Shown here in pieces: positions 1 to 15,903 of a stretch of DNA of 64,000 nucleotides. The stretch lies in NCBI GenBank assembly GCA_022577435.1, contig JAKOON010000016.1:11886276-11950275 (forward strand), in the 5' to 3' direction. Each line of letters starts with the position of its first letter. Within the stretch, counting starts at the first letter, position 1. A model generated the notes under the pieces. It had not been told where the DNA came from. It saw only the letters and a list, made by a program, of their open reading frames with translations, and searched no databases. The DNA is from Embiotoca jacksoni. Taxonomy: Eukaryota > Chordata > Actinopteri > Embiotocidae. The position numbers and the translations under genes were made by a program.

Positions 1-2916
1 AGTGAATTGCCTCTTTTCCCCATGGACACCTTTGTGGTAAAGGTCAGTGAAGGAGGTTGTGCTTTCATAATGATAAAACATTGGATGTGAGGCCAGACAA
101 GTTAAGCACTGTTCTGTATTGATTTGAGTGTGCAGCAGTATGTTACTGAAGTAGATAACAACATGCCTCTCCAGAAGCTCATACATCACCGGAGCCAAGC
201 GTGACACCAAAGAAAGAAATGAATAACTTTGAATGGTCCCCGTGTATTGTGTAGTTTATAATTATGGACACAATTACCATCAATAACAATCCAGATGTGT
301 TTAATTTGTGTTTGTATGAGTTTAGAGAGGAATCCACATGAATAACATTAGTGTTACTGCAGATAATATGCAGTTAGATGAAAGTGCAGTATGAAGCTGA
401 TGATATAAGAATATAGTCACACTGTTTGAGGCATGATGCAGCAAAATACTGTAGCAGGAGATTTGTGACCGGTGGAAATGTAGAGGCAACTCAGACTGTA
501 TTTCCAACACTGAGAAGGACACCGGGAGGATATTGGCCAGGTCAGCATTCTGTGCTGCACAAACAGTACACAGTGATGATGATGATGATACAAGGATGAT
601 GTGTATAGAGTGTCACTTCTCTGACTTTTGTACCAGACATTTTATGCTTGTGTGTTTTTCAGCAGAAAAACAGTAGACTACACATAGGAATTTAACAGTG
701 GCCCCTTTGTTACACACCTAAATGTCAACAGTTATTAAAAGATTTCCATGAAATTTAGGGCATATATTCGTGATCCCCAGCGGATGCATTATAAACATAT
801 AAACTATGGTAAAAATTTCAAATTGTTCAATATTTTTCAAACCACCTCAGAACTTACAGACATGAGTTCTTTTGACTTGAAGTCTTTCCGCTTGATGAGT
901 TGAATGAAAGAGCAGTTGAGAGCTTATTTAAGTCATCAAATTGGGTTTTTGAGGAAACCTGATCAATAGACTTCTCAACATGCATTGTCAAGGGATTACA
1001 ACTCTGTACAGAGGGACACTAATCTTTTGTAGTCTGAAGAAAATACACTGGACATGATGGAAACTTGCTGTGTGCCTTTAATACAACCTGCCTGGTTCAT
1101 TGTATTACAATGAAAACGAAACAAAACACTTTTTGTGTTTAGTCTTACTTAGCAAATGTTAGCCAGCTAACATGCTATACCCAGGGGTACCCTCGGGTTG
1201 CTTTGGACTCTCGAGGGAAATCCACACGGAAAGCATTTTTCGAAGGGATTTTGACATCTATCACTTGACCATATAACCGGGGCAAATATACTTCCAGTTT
1301 ATCTGCAGGAATTTAAGTCAATGAATCCATAAATGAATGAATACATGACTCACAGAGCCAACAGAAAAATAACACAAGACAGTTTGGCCCACTGCTACCC
1401 TTTGCCTATGTTCTGTTTTTTTTGCTGTGGATTCCCATAGATTCTCCTTGGTGTGATGTAATGCCCATATGACCCTCTAAAACCTGCTTGGTAACTATTA
1501 GAGTTACTCTAGGCGTTATATAGCTATTTTGAATTCCCACTTAAATTTTACATGTGAATGATGGAAAAATTCATATGACCACATGACACACTTGCACATT
1601 TGAAACATGTATTTTGCCCATGTGAAACGTGGTTTTGGAACACTTTCATGGTCTAATTTGTGAAGTCAATGTAGATTCCCATGTGAAAACTTTTCCACAT
1701 ATTTTCCCCACGTTATCATATGTTGCAACATGTGGTAAAAATGTGTGATACATGTGACCAAATGTGTATAATCTGGAAAACATGGGAAAATGAATGTGTT
1801 TTCTTTCTGTAAGGGAATTGAAATGCACAAATTATGAACTGATTTCTGCAGGTGGTTTCACCAAATTACTTTTTCACTTTTCCCACTGTGAACAAAAACC
1901 ACAAACAACCCAACAAGTGGGCAAGCATAACAAGGTGAGGTAAAGACCTACGTACGTCAACTGTCAATGATCTTCTATCAACCCAACCTGACATAATGTG
2001 TCACCTACTCAAATCCCTTTTCAAAGGTTGCCTGACCACAAAGTGAAATCAGAGCACTACTTTCTCTAATCCACATCACTCTCTTCTCCTCAACATCACT
2101 GCTCTCTGGTCCCCTAACATCCTCCACTACTCGCTCAGAGGGTCTCTGTGTGTTCTGCTTCAAGTGTATACATGCTCTATATGTGTGTTCGCTATATCAA
2201 CAGAGGAGAAGAGGGCATCAGTCAAAGTTGGGGAAGGTGACAACTTCATAAGCAGCGATCAGGTTCGGTCACACACACGCAGTAAGAAGCCGAGGCGCTC
2301 TTTAGTGCCTGGCTCAGCTTTCATAGTGCGAGGAACAAGAAGGTTCTCCGTGTGGACTGGGCTGACAAACTGAATTCTCCCGTGGTATATCAGACACAGC
2401 AGAGGACTTAGAGGGCATGTAAACCCCCCGCTGACTCAGCCCCCGGCCCCGTGCCCTGCTCCCATCCCTAACAGTCCAATGATATCACATAGATATGATG
2501 GGAAACACTGATATTGACACCACCAATGTGGTTCTCGCCATCTGTCCCTCTCTCTTTATATCTTTTCATTTCAATGATCTCTGTTCTACGTCCTGAAAAA
2601 CCACAACCAACCCTCCTTTCCTTCCTGTTTCTCTCCACACCCTCTCGCTACCTTTCTCTCTTCCTTCCAGTTTCCATTTATCACTCCTCTGGAACTGTCA
2701 CTAATTCATTCTGTCACTCATCACCTCCTTCTCACATGTCCTGATTTCCTGCTCCATTTCTAGAGTGTCACCAGTGTAATACGAGAATGTCTCTGAGTTC
2801 TCTCTGCTCTCTAGCGACCTTGTTTTTAACCTTGTCCCCTCTCTGTCTATTCTCTTCCTTCTCTGTCTCTCTCTGCTCTCTCTCTCTTTTTTTTCTTTCC
2901 ATATCTTCTCCAACAG
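1..2916. other. Upstream flank of the parvalbumin gene, no gene recognised
   Basis: No open frame here resembles a protein. The stretch is AT-rich and holds a degenerate CATGTG-rich repeat (about 1545-1790), a remnant of a TTAGCxxxCTAACATGCTA dispersed repeat (about 1130-1180) and a GC-richer patch near 2420-2470. Positions 2620-2916 are strongly pyrimidine-rich and end in a CAG acceptor at 2914-2916, just before the parvalbumin start codon. A 5' untranslated exon and the promoter of the parvalbumin gene should lie in this stretch, but I could not fix a TATA box or donor site with confidence. Confidence 0.6.
1545..1790. repeat. Degenerate CATGTG-rich repeat
   Basis: The words CATGTG, ACATGTG and CACATG recur at irregular spacing with AT-rich linkers, in both orientations because the core is close to self-complementary. 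It looks like an old dispersed or foldback repeat. No ends or target-site duplication could be defined. Confidence 0.4.
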
Positions 2917-2921
2917 CCAAG

Positions 2922-5870
<2,949 letters not shown>

Positions 5871-6195
5871 ACAGTCACCTATCACACTGAAAGATCACCC
5901 CCCCCACCCACCTCCACATCCTGACACCCCCCGCCCCCAACCAACACACACTCCTCCACACCTCATCACCTCCCACCAGACTAAAGCTGATTCCTGCTAC
6001 AATCACTCCTCGCCTCAACTCTTCCCCCGCCGCAGTCTTCACGAGGTGCAATGCCGCACTGAAGGAAGCTGTGGTGTGCACCCCCACCTCCCCTCCAAAT
6101 GCCCTCACAGCAGTATTCATCCTATTTATTTTATCCTTTTTATACAAACTGTTCTTGTTTCTGTTTCTGTGTAGATATAAAAACATGCCTGCAGG

Positions 6196-6201
6196 AATAA
6201 A
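6196..6201 (+). terminator. Probable pvalb polyadenylation signal AATAAA
   Basis: Canonical AATAAA about 325 nt after the parvalbumin stop codon, after a C-rich 3' untranslated stretch (5880-6000). Further AATAAA-like words at 6547-6557 could serve as a distal site. Confidence 0.6.
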
Positions 6202-6209
6202 CCTCACAT

Positions 6210-8150
6210 TTTAAACGCATAAAGTAGATATTTAAACATAACAGATATTATAAGAGAAACTCCCACATTTCCTTCTGTATGTTGACTTTATCCTCTCTCT
6301 TACTTCGTTGTTTTTCTTAGGCAATACTTCCTCTCACTTTCACTATTTATTTCTCCCCTTTTTCTGTTAGTCTCTGTTGACATCACCTCTGGCTCGGTGC
6401 ACTTCCTGCATTCGCTCCCCTCTTGTCTTCTCCCCCATCATCACCTCATCCATCCATCCATCTATCTTATCTATCCTTCTCTTTCTCCTCTGGTAATGAG
6501 CTGTTGTAAAACATACCAAAAGAAGAAAGAAGTCAAGCTGTGAAAGAATAAAATAAAATGGAAAACACAAAGCCTCGAGAAGACTGACTCACTGAGACCC
6601 TTCTGTTAATTCCCTCCTTCGATGTGATTCTCTTGTCAGATTTTACACTCTCAATCCAGCTGTCCCTTTTTCTTTCTCCCTGTCTTTACTCTGTCACTTT
6701 TACTTTTATCAAGTGGATCACCAGAAGCACATCTTCAGCAACCTAATAATGTACAGTATAAAGAGGAGTATTTTGATAAGCTTTTGTCTATGAGGGGCTG
6801 AAAATTATCCATCATTATCATTTGTTAGTATTCATTAGCATTGACTGTGTTGTCTAGTGGGAGAGAAAGAAGCTGCAGATATGTGTAGACTACTGAGGAA
6901 CCTCCGCCTGACAGAGTTTGTGTAGCAGGCCACATAACAAGAGTAAGTTCACATTATTCCATTTGCCAAAGAGTCCTCACTCAGACATGCAGCGCTGGTT
7001 TGAAAACCATGCTGTCAAGTCATTAGCAGAAGTGGATTCACACCGAGGTTCAATTTGGGTTAAGTATCCCCAGTGGAGGACCCAAAAAGGCAATGCGGGA
7101 ATCTTGATCTTCTTTAGTAGGACATTTTACTGCCTGAGCAAATAAATACAGCTCGGCAGCTCAGAGGCTGTCAGTTCAGCACACGAGTGTTCAGCTAAGA
7201 CAAGCTTGTCCTGTTCCAACACGCTGTTCAGGTCAGCGCCATTAAAGAAGACAAAATGAGAGGATTTATCATGATGTGATGTGAAGAACCCTTTAACAGT
7301 AATTAAAAGTAATTACTGTTTAACGTAATTGTTATTTAACTGTTGAAACATTGACAGCTCTGCAGAGGAAGTCTATTTTGTTCTAGATTATAGAAAGTAA
7401 ACCTGAAGAACTTATTCAGGGACATGATATTTGGACTTGAGCTCTGATACACGCTGGTTGAAGTAATAATATGATGCTATAAGATGGTATTACGTTATCC
7501 TTTAATACGTTGCATTATTCATTACATTCCCGCCTCAGACAAATTAGCCTATTTTTTATAAGATATTACATTACCTGCCTAAGGTTACATTATCATTTTC
7601 TCCAAGCCATTTTCCAAAGTACATTTACAATGCAATTAATATTTAGCAATGGGCTTAATATCACATGTTGAGATAAATGGTAGAGATGCGATATAAAAAC
7701 ATTAAAAAGGTAATTAAAGGCATCAAGTGTCCCTCCCTGAGCAATGAATGACACATCTTACGGAGAGGACAACACATTAGTAGCACTGGTTCCTAACATC
7801 AACTGTACATTATATACTGTACATGTCACAGACAGTCATCATTTATTTTCAGAAAGGACCTGGTCTAAGTCATCTCTTGTAAGAAAAACTTTGAGTATTC
7901 CAGAGACACTAAATCAAACATCACAGAGAAAGAGTGATAATTTAAGACCTGATATGGTCAATGCACATATTAATTGATATTGCATAAACATATTTCTATC
8001 ACAGTGATTAATTCTTACTGTTATACAAATTGTGAATAGAAGGCTAATTGTAGCAAAAACAACATAATTGTAAATATTGGTTATTGATTTTAAAAGATCT
8101 TAACTATACATACATTTAAACTCCTTGTGCAAACCAAAGAATTCTGTTCT
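6210..8150. other. Gap between the convergent pvalb and baiap2l2 genes
   Basis: No gene seen. It holds short pyrimidine-rich stretches (6240-6480 and 6600-6710), a (CCAT)n-like run near 6445-6465 and a small AT-rich hairpin at 7295-7320. The two genes point tail to tail across this gap. Confidence 0.6.
7295..7320. repeat. 11-bp perfect inverted repeat
   Basis: AACAGTAATTA and TAATTACTGTT separated by AAAG. It is a short AT-rich hairpin with no assigned role. Confidence 0.7.
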
Positions 8151-8158
8151 ACTCAATA

Positions 8159-8174
8159 TTTATTCAGATTTATT
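8159..8174 (-). terminator. Probable baiap2l2 polyadenylation signals (two AATAAA, minus strand)
   Basis: TTTATT on the plus strand at 8159-8164 and 8169-8174 reads AATAAA on the coding strand, about 200 nt past the baiap2l2 stop codon. This is a sensible 3' UTR length. Confidence 0.55.
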
Positions 8175-8370
8175 TAGTCTTCATCTTTTTTTGTGTAGAT
8201 CTATACAGAGTATCACTAACAGTGTGTTTGTCAGAACTGTGATAAATTATGAAAGTTGATAAAAGAGCCTCCATCTAAGATCCACTTACTCAGCTTTTGA
8301 CCGTAAGTACCGCCAAGGTCAAGAACCAACTGTCACTCTAAATACAAGCATTCGTTTCAGGGTCAAGACG

Positions 8371-9125
8371 TCATCTGCGCTGTAAAGAAGGGGCCGACCT
8401 GTCATTGGTGGACGTGGGCTTCAGCTTCACTGTAGCGAAGGGATTGGTACCCCTGAAAAATACAAGGAGGCAAAGAGAGAAGAAGCAGAGAAATGAATGA
8501 AGAGAAAAAGATAGAGACAAATATCAGAAAATAGTCTGTCCCAAAATAATGTTTTGGAGCTAAGCTATATAGGGTTATGAAGGTTATAAGCAGAGAAATG
8601 AGCGCTGCATCTCAAACTGCACAAACATCATCTAGCAAAGCGTTCACCTGAAGTGAGAGTGATAGTCATGGTTCCCATCTGCTCATAACTGAAATGGTTT
8701 CAGTGTTAGTACGCACTTCAAACTCTAATGGAAGCGATTCTGTGCCTTTTCGATCACTGGCCTCATGTGTTGCTCTCAGACTTAATGGCTTCATGATATA
8801 GAGTGCTTTAAAAAATATCATTAGCTTCTCTAGAAGAAACACAAGTGGTCTTCATTTTAGCAAACTGTCTCCACTTTCAAAGCAGAGCTGCAGCTGCATT
8901 ATTCTTACCTCGGGAAGAGTTCTGGTTGCGAGTGGTGTGGTTCGGATCTCTGTTGCAAAGAAGATGAGCAAAGTACAGTACGGGTTAGTGAGGGCCAGTT
9001 TAAACTGCAGAATGTAGACACAAGCGCTAATGGAGGCTCAGCAGGCTGCGGCCCTCGACCCCCTCGCCCTTCTGCTTTCAGTCTGTCCTCCAACAAGCTG
9101 CTCACTGAGGTGCAGAGCCAGAGCC

Positions 9126-9210
<85 letters not shown>

Positions 9211-10179
9211 CACAATGTGTCCAGTTGAAACAAACTGCAAAATCAAATATTTACAGTGAAGATCGACAAGAGACATTAACAGAGGCCATGCAGAGACATC
9301 TTGAAAAAGGTATGAATAGCACAGTAGGAAAAAACACTATCATGAATCTGCTCTGTCATTTGTATCATTGGAGAACAAGTTTGATTGCTAAATACTTCAC
9401 AGAGTCTCTGAAAGTTTATTATTAGGAAGAAATGGAAGGTTTCACTCCTTAAGTCAACCATTTTTTTTGAGAATCGTGATCATTATCTCTGATATAAATC
9501 ATTTAAAATTATACACAGTCTAATATCAGAGTTTAGGAGCCATTTATCATCTTCAAGTACCTCTCTTGACATCGAATAAACCCCTAAAAACAAATTTGCG
9601 GTTATCCAAATGACATGTTTTGAAGTTTTTTTTTCTAAGAAGAAAAAGAAAATCCCATAATACCTGAAAGTGGCCTGGATGTAACTCGACACCTTTGCCT
9701 TAATTCAGTAGGTGTGAAACTATTAATATGCAAATTGCTCAGCCTCTATCTTTATCCATAAGTCAACAAATTGTTATGTATTATAATCGCTGCAGAAGAT
9801 TATAAGCTGGTAGTTCCAAAACAGAAATGCTCAGAAATGGCACTGACTGCTTATTTCACTCAGGATACATCTTCTTGAACATAAAAAACCCACATGGACA
9901 CATTCGCCAGGTTAAAAACCTGATATTGTCTGGAGTAGGTCTTTAAGCACCTGCCTGTCAAAATGTCTCTGCATGCTCCTGACAGAAGTAATAATGCTAT
10001 TCAAATCAGTGATGGATGTGACTGAATAGCATCAAAGAGACCGTCAGCATTATCACACAACAGCACACCACGGGTCGTACAGCACCAGAACTGTAAGTTC
10101 ACAAGAACTTCAGTCATGTCTTGAGTCTGTCCATCTCACCCATAAAATGTAGCATTAAAAAAAACAATCTCACAAAGAA

Positions 10180-10247
<68 letters not shown>

Positions 10248-13200
10248 CCTCCTCATTGGTATCAGCAGCTGGAGCTTCCTCCCTGCATCCACCAGAAAGA
10301 GGGATGTGTTGTCGTTGAGAACAACACCTTGCCACACTGCCCCTGCTGGACAGATGCCACATTTACAGCAAATATCTCCATCATTAGAAGGAACCCATAT
10401 CACTTCTCCATCTTCAGCTTCTCCATCATTTTCATTACCATTTACATACAGTTATATTATCACTCAGTTGATCCCTCTTGTCATTTGACTAAGACATAAT
10501 TAAGCCATCAGCTGTCACAGCTGTGGCTGATGTGATTTAACTCCACGGATAATTTTTTTTTATCATGAAACTGTTTAAATACAAAACAATCAGTCATATT
10601 TATATTAATAGCAGCCACAAAAGCCAAACGCAAAATACACCACAGCCCCGATATTTAATAAGACTACATTTATAAAGGGGTTATAAGCAACTAATGTCTT
10701 TATTTATGGCTACTATATAATTAACTAATGACAACAATAACATCAACGGGCTGCCTGGTCAAACTTCTGGTTAAGAACAGTTGAACCACTAATTAAAGGT
10801 TTGCAGACAGTTGTGACAAAAATAATGTTTTTGGCTTTGGTTTTTTGGCTTTTTTGACTTGGCTTATTAGAAAGTAAGAAACACACAGACATGCATTAAT
10901 TGATTGTCAGCATATTGCCAGCAGAGTATATTGGAAAAGTCAGCCAATTAAATTTCTTACAACTGGGCATATCCAAAATTATAAATGCTTATATGAAATG
11001 CGAATCAGTTATAATTAATCTATAAATCTTCAGTAAAAATTAAGAATAAAGTAGTTAACCAATGGCATCCAACATGTTAAGAATGTGTTGAACTGTATTC
11101 TCTGTACAAAAAAGATTTATTTTTGTAGAAAGAGCACAGAGATTGATAATGACTGACTGTCATACCTTGTTCTTCTCAGACTCAGGCCTTCTGTTACAGG
11201 TCGCTGTCATTGGTCGCATGTCAGACTGTTTATTCAAAGACAAAGACTGCAGCGGTGGTGGAGGTGGAGGGGGCGGGGCTCCGCCGTGGCTGCTGATTCC
11301 TGGTTGGTCGAGCAGGTTGCTCATGCTGCTGCTTCGGGGAATGCTGTTATGGAAATTACACAAAATATCTGTTCAGTTGTTTTGGTTGTTGAAGAGGAAG
11401 AGTACGTGTTTTTCAGTTGACACATGAACTCTCTCTCCCCGTAATGCCTATGGTCCCTCATAAGAATATATTTTATTTCTTTTAAACGCACCAAAAAAAA
11501 AAGTGCATTACACTGCCACTGCATGTTTTACTTTTTAACAACATGAGACTTTGTATACATTCAGGTGCCTTTGATTACGGTCACAGTGCAGACATTCAGC
11601 TATGGCGTGTGTCCACATAGACTGAGAAAGTTTTAGTTCAACAGCTCTTACTGGTTTTCCTTAAAGCAATGGGTCACCCAAATATCCTAAATAGTACATG
11701 TTATTATTCCAGGCCTGAGTTTCATCCTGACCCCCTTTTAAATCTGCTGGTCCCAAAAACAATAGCGACAGCCTGGAGGGAAACTGCACTATGTAATCTG
11801 TATCACGACGGAATGGCAAAAAACATGCAATAGTTTTGGTCTTAATTTATATGCGTTCTAATGGCGACTGGGCTGTCCTCTTCACAGGCCTTGCATGACT
11901 TGACAATATTGCAGTGACGTTTTTTCACTTATCAAATTAAACAAAAAATAACTTTTAAATGTGTAAAACATTGTAATTACTTGAACGATGTACTCGTAGG
12001 CCACAAAACAGTATTCAACCACATCATGATACATACATATGTATAAGTACAGATTACAGAAGTAATCAAAATGCCTTTTATTATTAATATCTTTAGGCCT
12101 GTCTGATTGGCCCCTTCTACACTATTAAGTCTGTTATTCAGTGGACAAGAATACAATCCGAACACAGCATTGTTTTCAGTCATGGAGAACTGCCTAGATT
12201 CCTACTGATGATGTTATCAAGTAAAGACTCTGATTAGGTGACCTAAACAATGACTATACAAAACTAACAACAGGGGATAATACAAATTAAAATAACTGAC
12301 AAGACAGCACAACTAAATACATAAAGACTGGATGCATAATTATACAGCAGATGTGGAGGAGGTTCCATTCAGGGGTGCACTGTCAGGAAAACCACACTGG
12401 GAAATTGTTTAGGAAGCTACCTGGAGTTGGGGGGCCTTTGATGTGCTTCTTTTCCTGGGACAGCCCAGAGTCTAGGATTGCTACTGCTTACATTTTAAGG
12501 GAAATTCTCTGTTTTACCATGATGTGTCATAGTGATACAGTCCTTTTAGGTAATGTTATGTGATAAAATCAGTCTTTTTAAAAAAAAAAAAATGTTTTAA
12601 TTATGTTTACCTGGAGCTGGTTGACTTTGGAAGATCATCCACTGCTTCTACGTAAGAGGCTGGAAACCATCCCTGACTGAAAACAAAGAGGACAGATGGT
12701 AAAGATGACAGCAGTGGATTAACTGTTAATACCATGAAGACTGTTTAAAGTACACATTTAAAAAGAGTTGGTCAAGACTAGTGCACTTTATAATACACTT
12801 GGATGATGCTGTTAGTTTTGACCCATGCTAGCAGTGTGACTCTATGGATACCAGTCTGATATTGTTAACTCAAACTTTGCGTTATGAGCAAATACCTGCA
12901 AGACTGATTATATTTCTATCAGCCTTTACGTTACTTTGTGTTTAGCTCAAATATTATAATTAAATGTTAGCAAACTAACATGCTATGCTAAAATGAGACA
13001 ACGGTTTTATCATTATATGAATATTACCAAAATTATATAAACATCTAGCACATCTGTGCCTAAGGACAGGCTCACAGAGACAATATGACTATACTCTTGT
13101 TACTATTGTTTGAGGGTTTTTTTGTCTTCTAATATTTCATTCTTCTATTTTCTATCCATTTATTTGTCCAAAATGTAATATAGCATTTTATTTTCCACTT

Positions 13201-15841
13201 AACAAATTGGTGCTTCTACAAAAGATGTCACTTTTTCTCATGAGATGATATTTACAGAAATGCCTGTCTCTTAAATATTAAATGTAAACATGTCTGTAAC
13301 TTGTGAACTCAGTGTGCAACAGAGAGAAATAGAATACAAAACCATGAATATATTATATAGAACAGATGTGATTACACTGCAGACAGATGCCTACACAGCA
13401 ACATAAGTGCAGACATGCATGGTCACGAGGGAATATCTCACCGGGAACTGTTGTCAACACGTCCGTACAGCCAGCCGTTCCGGGGCTGTTGGACCAGCAC
13501 TGTGATGATCTGTCCCTTGGAGAAGGGCAGCAGAGTGGGGTTGGAGCCAGCAGGCTGGTGGGCCACCCTGGCCCGCATGGATCTCCCTCCACCTCCCAAT
13601 GAGTCCACTGAGTAACGAGAGATGCTTCCCTGTGGAGACGGAGCTGGAGGAATGACAAATAAAACACGCAGGAGCAGAGTAAACAGTCTGTTAGAACACA
13701 ACCTGCTTAAATGGCAAAAGAAATATAAAATATAAATAGCTAGAATGTGTTTCTTCATTCATTGAAGCTGGTATTCATAACTCAGAGGGTTAGCGGACTA
13801 ATAGATATCTTATTACAGGAAGAGGATGCAGTTCACTGAATTATAGCAAACAAAGTGCCATTGTATTTCTTTCTGCTCCAGACAACAAATCTGTTGCATG
13901 TACCACGACTATTTAATATTCTGGAGGTTGTTTTATTGTCTGTTTTTCGGATACATTATTACCTTGTCTATTTACATTATAGATACGCACCCAAATAATT
14001 AGACAGACTTTCTGCTGAGGCACAAATGAGGAGGTATGACAGTGCATGATGAGATGAGCACTGGCTATTCGGCCATTTCTTCTGTAAATTACTTAGAGCT
14101 AAAAATTTGTATGACAGAAACACATTCCTTCAGGAAGTTGTGTTTTTGGGCGCAGGTTGTTTGTTTGTTGGTTTGTTAGCAGTATTACATAAAAACTACT
14201 GGTCCGATTTTCATGGAACTTGGTGAAAAGGTGTAGCAAGGAGGAGCCTATAAAATGTTGTCACAGATCTGAATGACGACGCGGATCCACGAAAGCTGTT
14301 TCACTTTAACTCACCTGGTTAGATTGGGCATGGTGGTAGTAAAGTTCAATTTTGACAAAACATCCTAGTCTAGAAATACAAAGACTCAGTTTCACAATTC
14401 ATATTCACAGGTAAGGTAATCCCCTGGGATACACAACCTGCTCAAACTTAATAGAGCAAGCAGTTATTATGGAGACCTTTGGTCTGGTATAATGATAGAA
14501 TTGCCACACTTGTTGCATATCATAAAATAGTGGACTATTGCCCACGGCAGACGTCCGTGCCCTTCTAGTTTTAAAATGCATCTAAACAAATGGTATAATT
14601 ACTAAAAGTGATTCTAATTGTAAAATTATTATATGAACCACTCACCCCTTGATGGGACCTTTCCAAGGGTCAGCTCCTCTCTGCTCCTTCTGAACTCGTC
14701 CTCCTTCATTCCCCTCTATAAATGACGTACACAGGTCCAGACAGAAATCATTTACCAGGAACTTCTATTGTCATCATAGAAAACAGAGAACACATAGCAG
14801 ACTGAACAGACTGAAACGAGGCATTTAGTTATTTAGTCAGAGTTAAAGGTGGTATCTGCAATTTCAGTTACAAACAGTATTTATGTTTGAGGAGATTATT
14901 ACCACGAGTGTGCCATCACTGGAATTACAGTTGTTGAGATTAAACTAAACCTGTGCTTCTCAAATTTATACTTGCTTCATCAGATGTGAAGATTGATAGC
15001 ACTCTCATGTCTGTGTGCTAATTTATAGTCAGCAGCCAGTTAGCTTAGCTTCGCATAAAGACAGGAAGAAGGTGGAAATAGCAAATGTAAGTAGATCTTG
15101 GGTGACTACAGATGCACAGTTCATATACAGTATCTGCCTGAACTGGCTCATAGGCTGCTCTCTATTAAGGATCAGTTCATAATCCAAACAACATTCACAT
15201 AGCTTCATCACAGTTCTAAACATATATATTTTTTGTGCCAGAAAATCTGTAATATATGTCTTCTAGTTCCTCTGAACGCTTTCGCTAACAGTTTTGTGCC
15301 ACATGCCAGAGCTGTGATCCATTCGCATGGTTTCAAATTAAATCAGGCGCCAACCACCAGAGGGCACCCAAATATCATTGCAGTAATTCACTGGTGTGCC
15401 TTCTCTGTGTGTCTCCGGTCTGATATTATGAATTTCTCTGTGCAAATAACACTTTGTATCACAATCTGATTTTATATTTAATATTTAGTTCATAAATGTA
15501 CTTCTATTCAGCAACTCTAAAACAACATTTTAAAAATTAAAACTGTTTTTCAATTTCACAAGACTTTTCCCCAAAAACGATTTTTAAAGAGATTCACTCA
15601 GTTAATTCCCAGAAATCGGGATTATACCTCACGCCAGCAGCATATTCTTGGAGTTTTGAAAGATTCATATGCAATCTGGCTCTGACCCCACATAAATAAC
15701 TCAGCTGCTTTGTGAGTCACTGGCACTCATATTGTTCACTCTCCTCTGAACTCACAGTGTTGTTTAGAGTAATGGGTTGTCTGGTGGCGTCAACCTCGTC
15801 TGTCCAGGCCTCAGTTCTCTGCTGGAGAGTATCCCCTGTCT

Positions 15842-15903
<62 letters not shown>

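Noticed and set aside
2164..2373. 69-codon open frame upstream of pvalb
   Set aside because: No ATG-start homologue and no domain; it could overlap a 5' untranslated exon but there is no evidence of coding.
13387..13615. Plus-strand frames opposite the baiap2l2 SH3 exon
   Set aside because: Shadows of exon 10 on the other strand.
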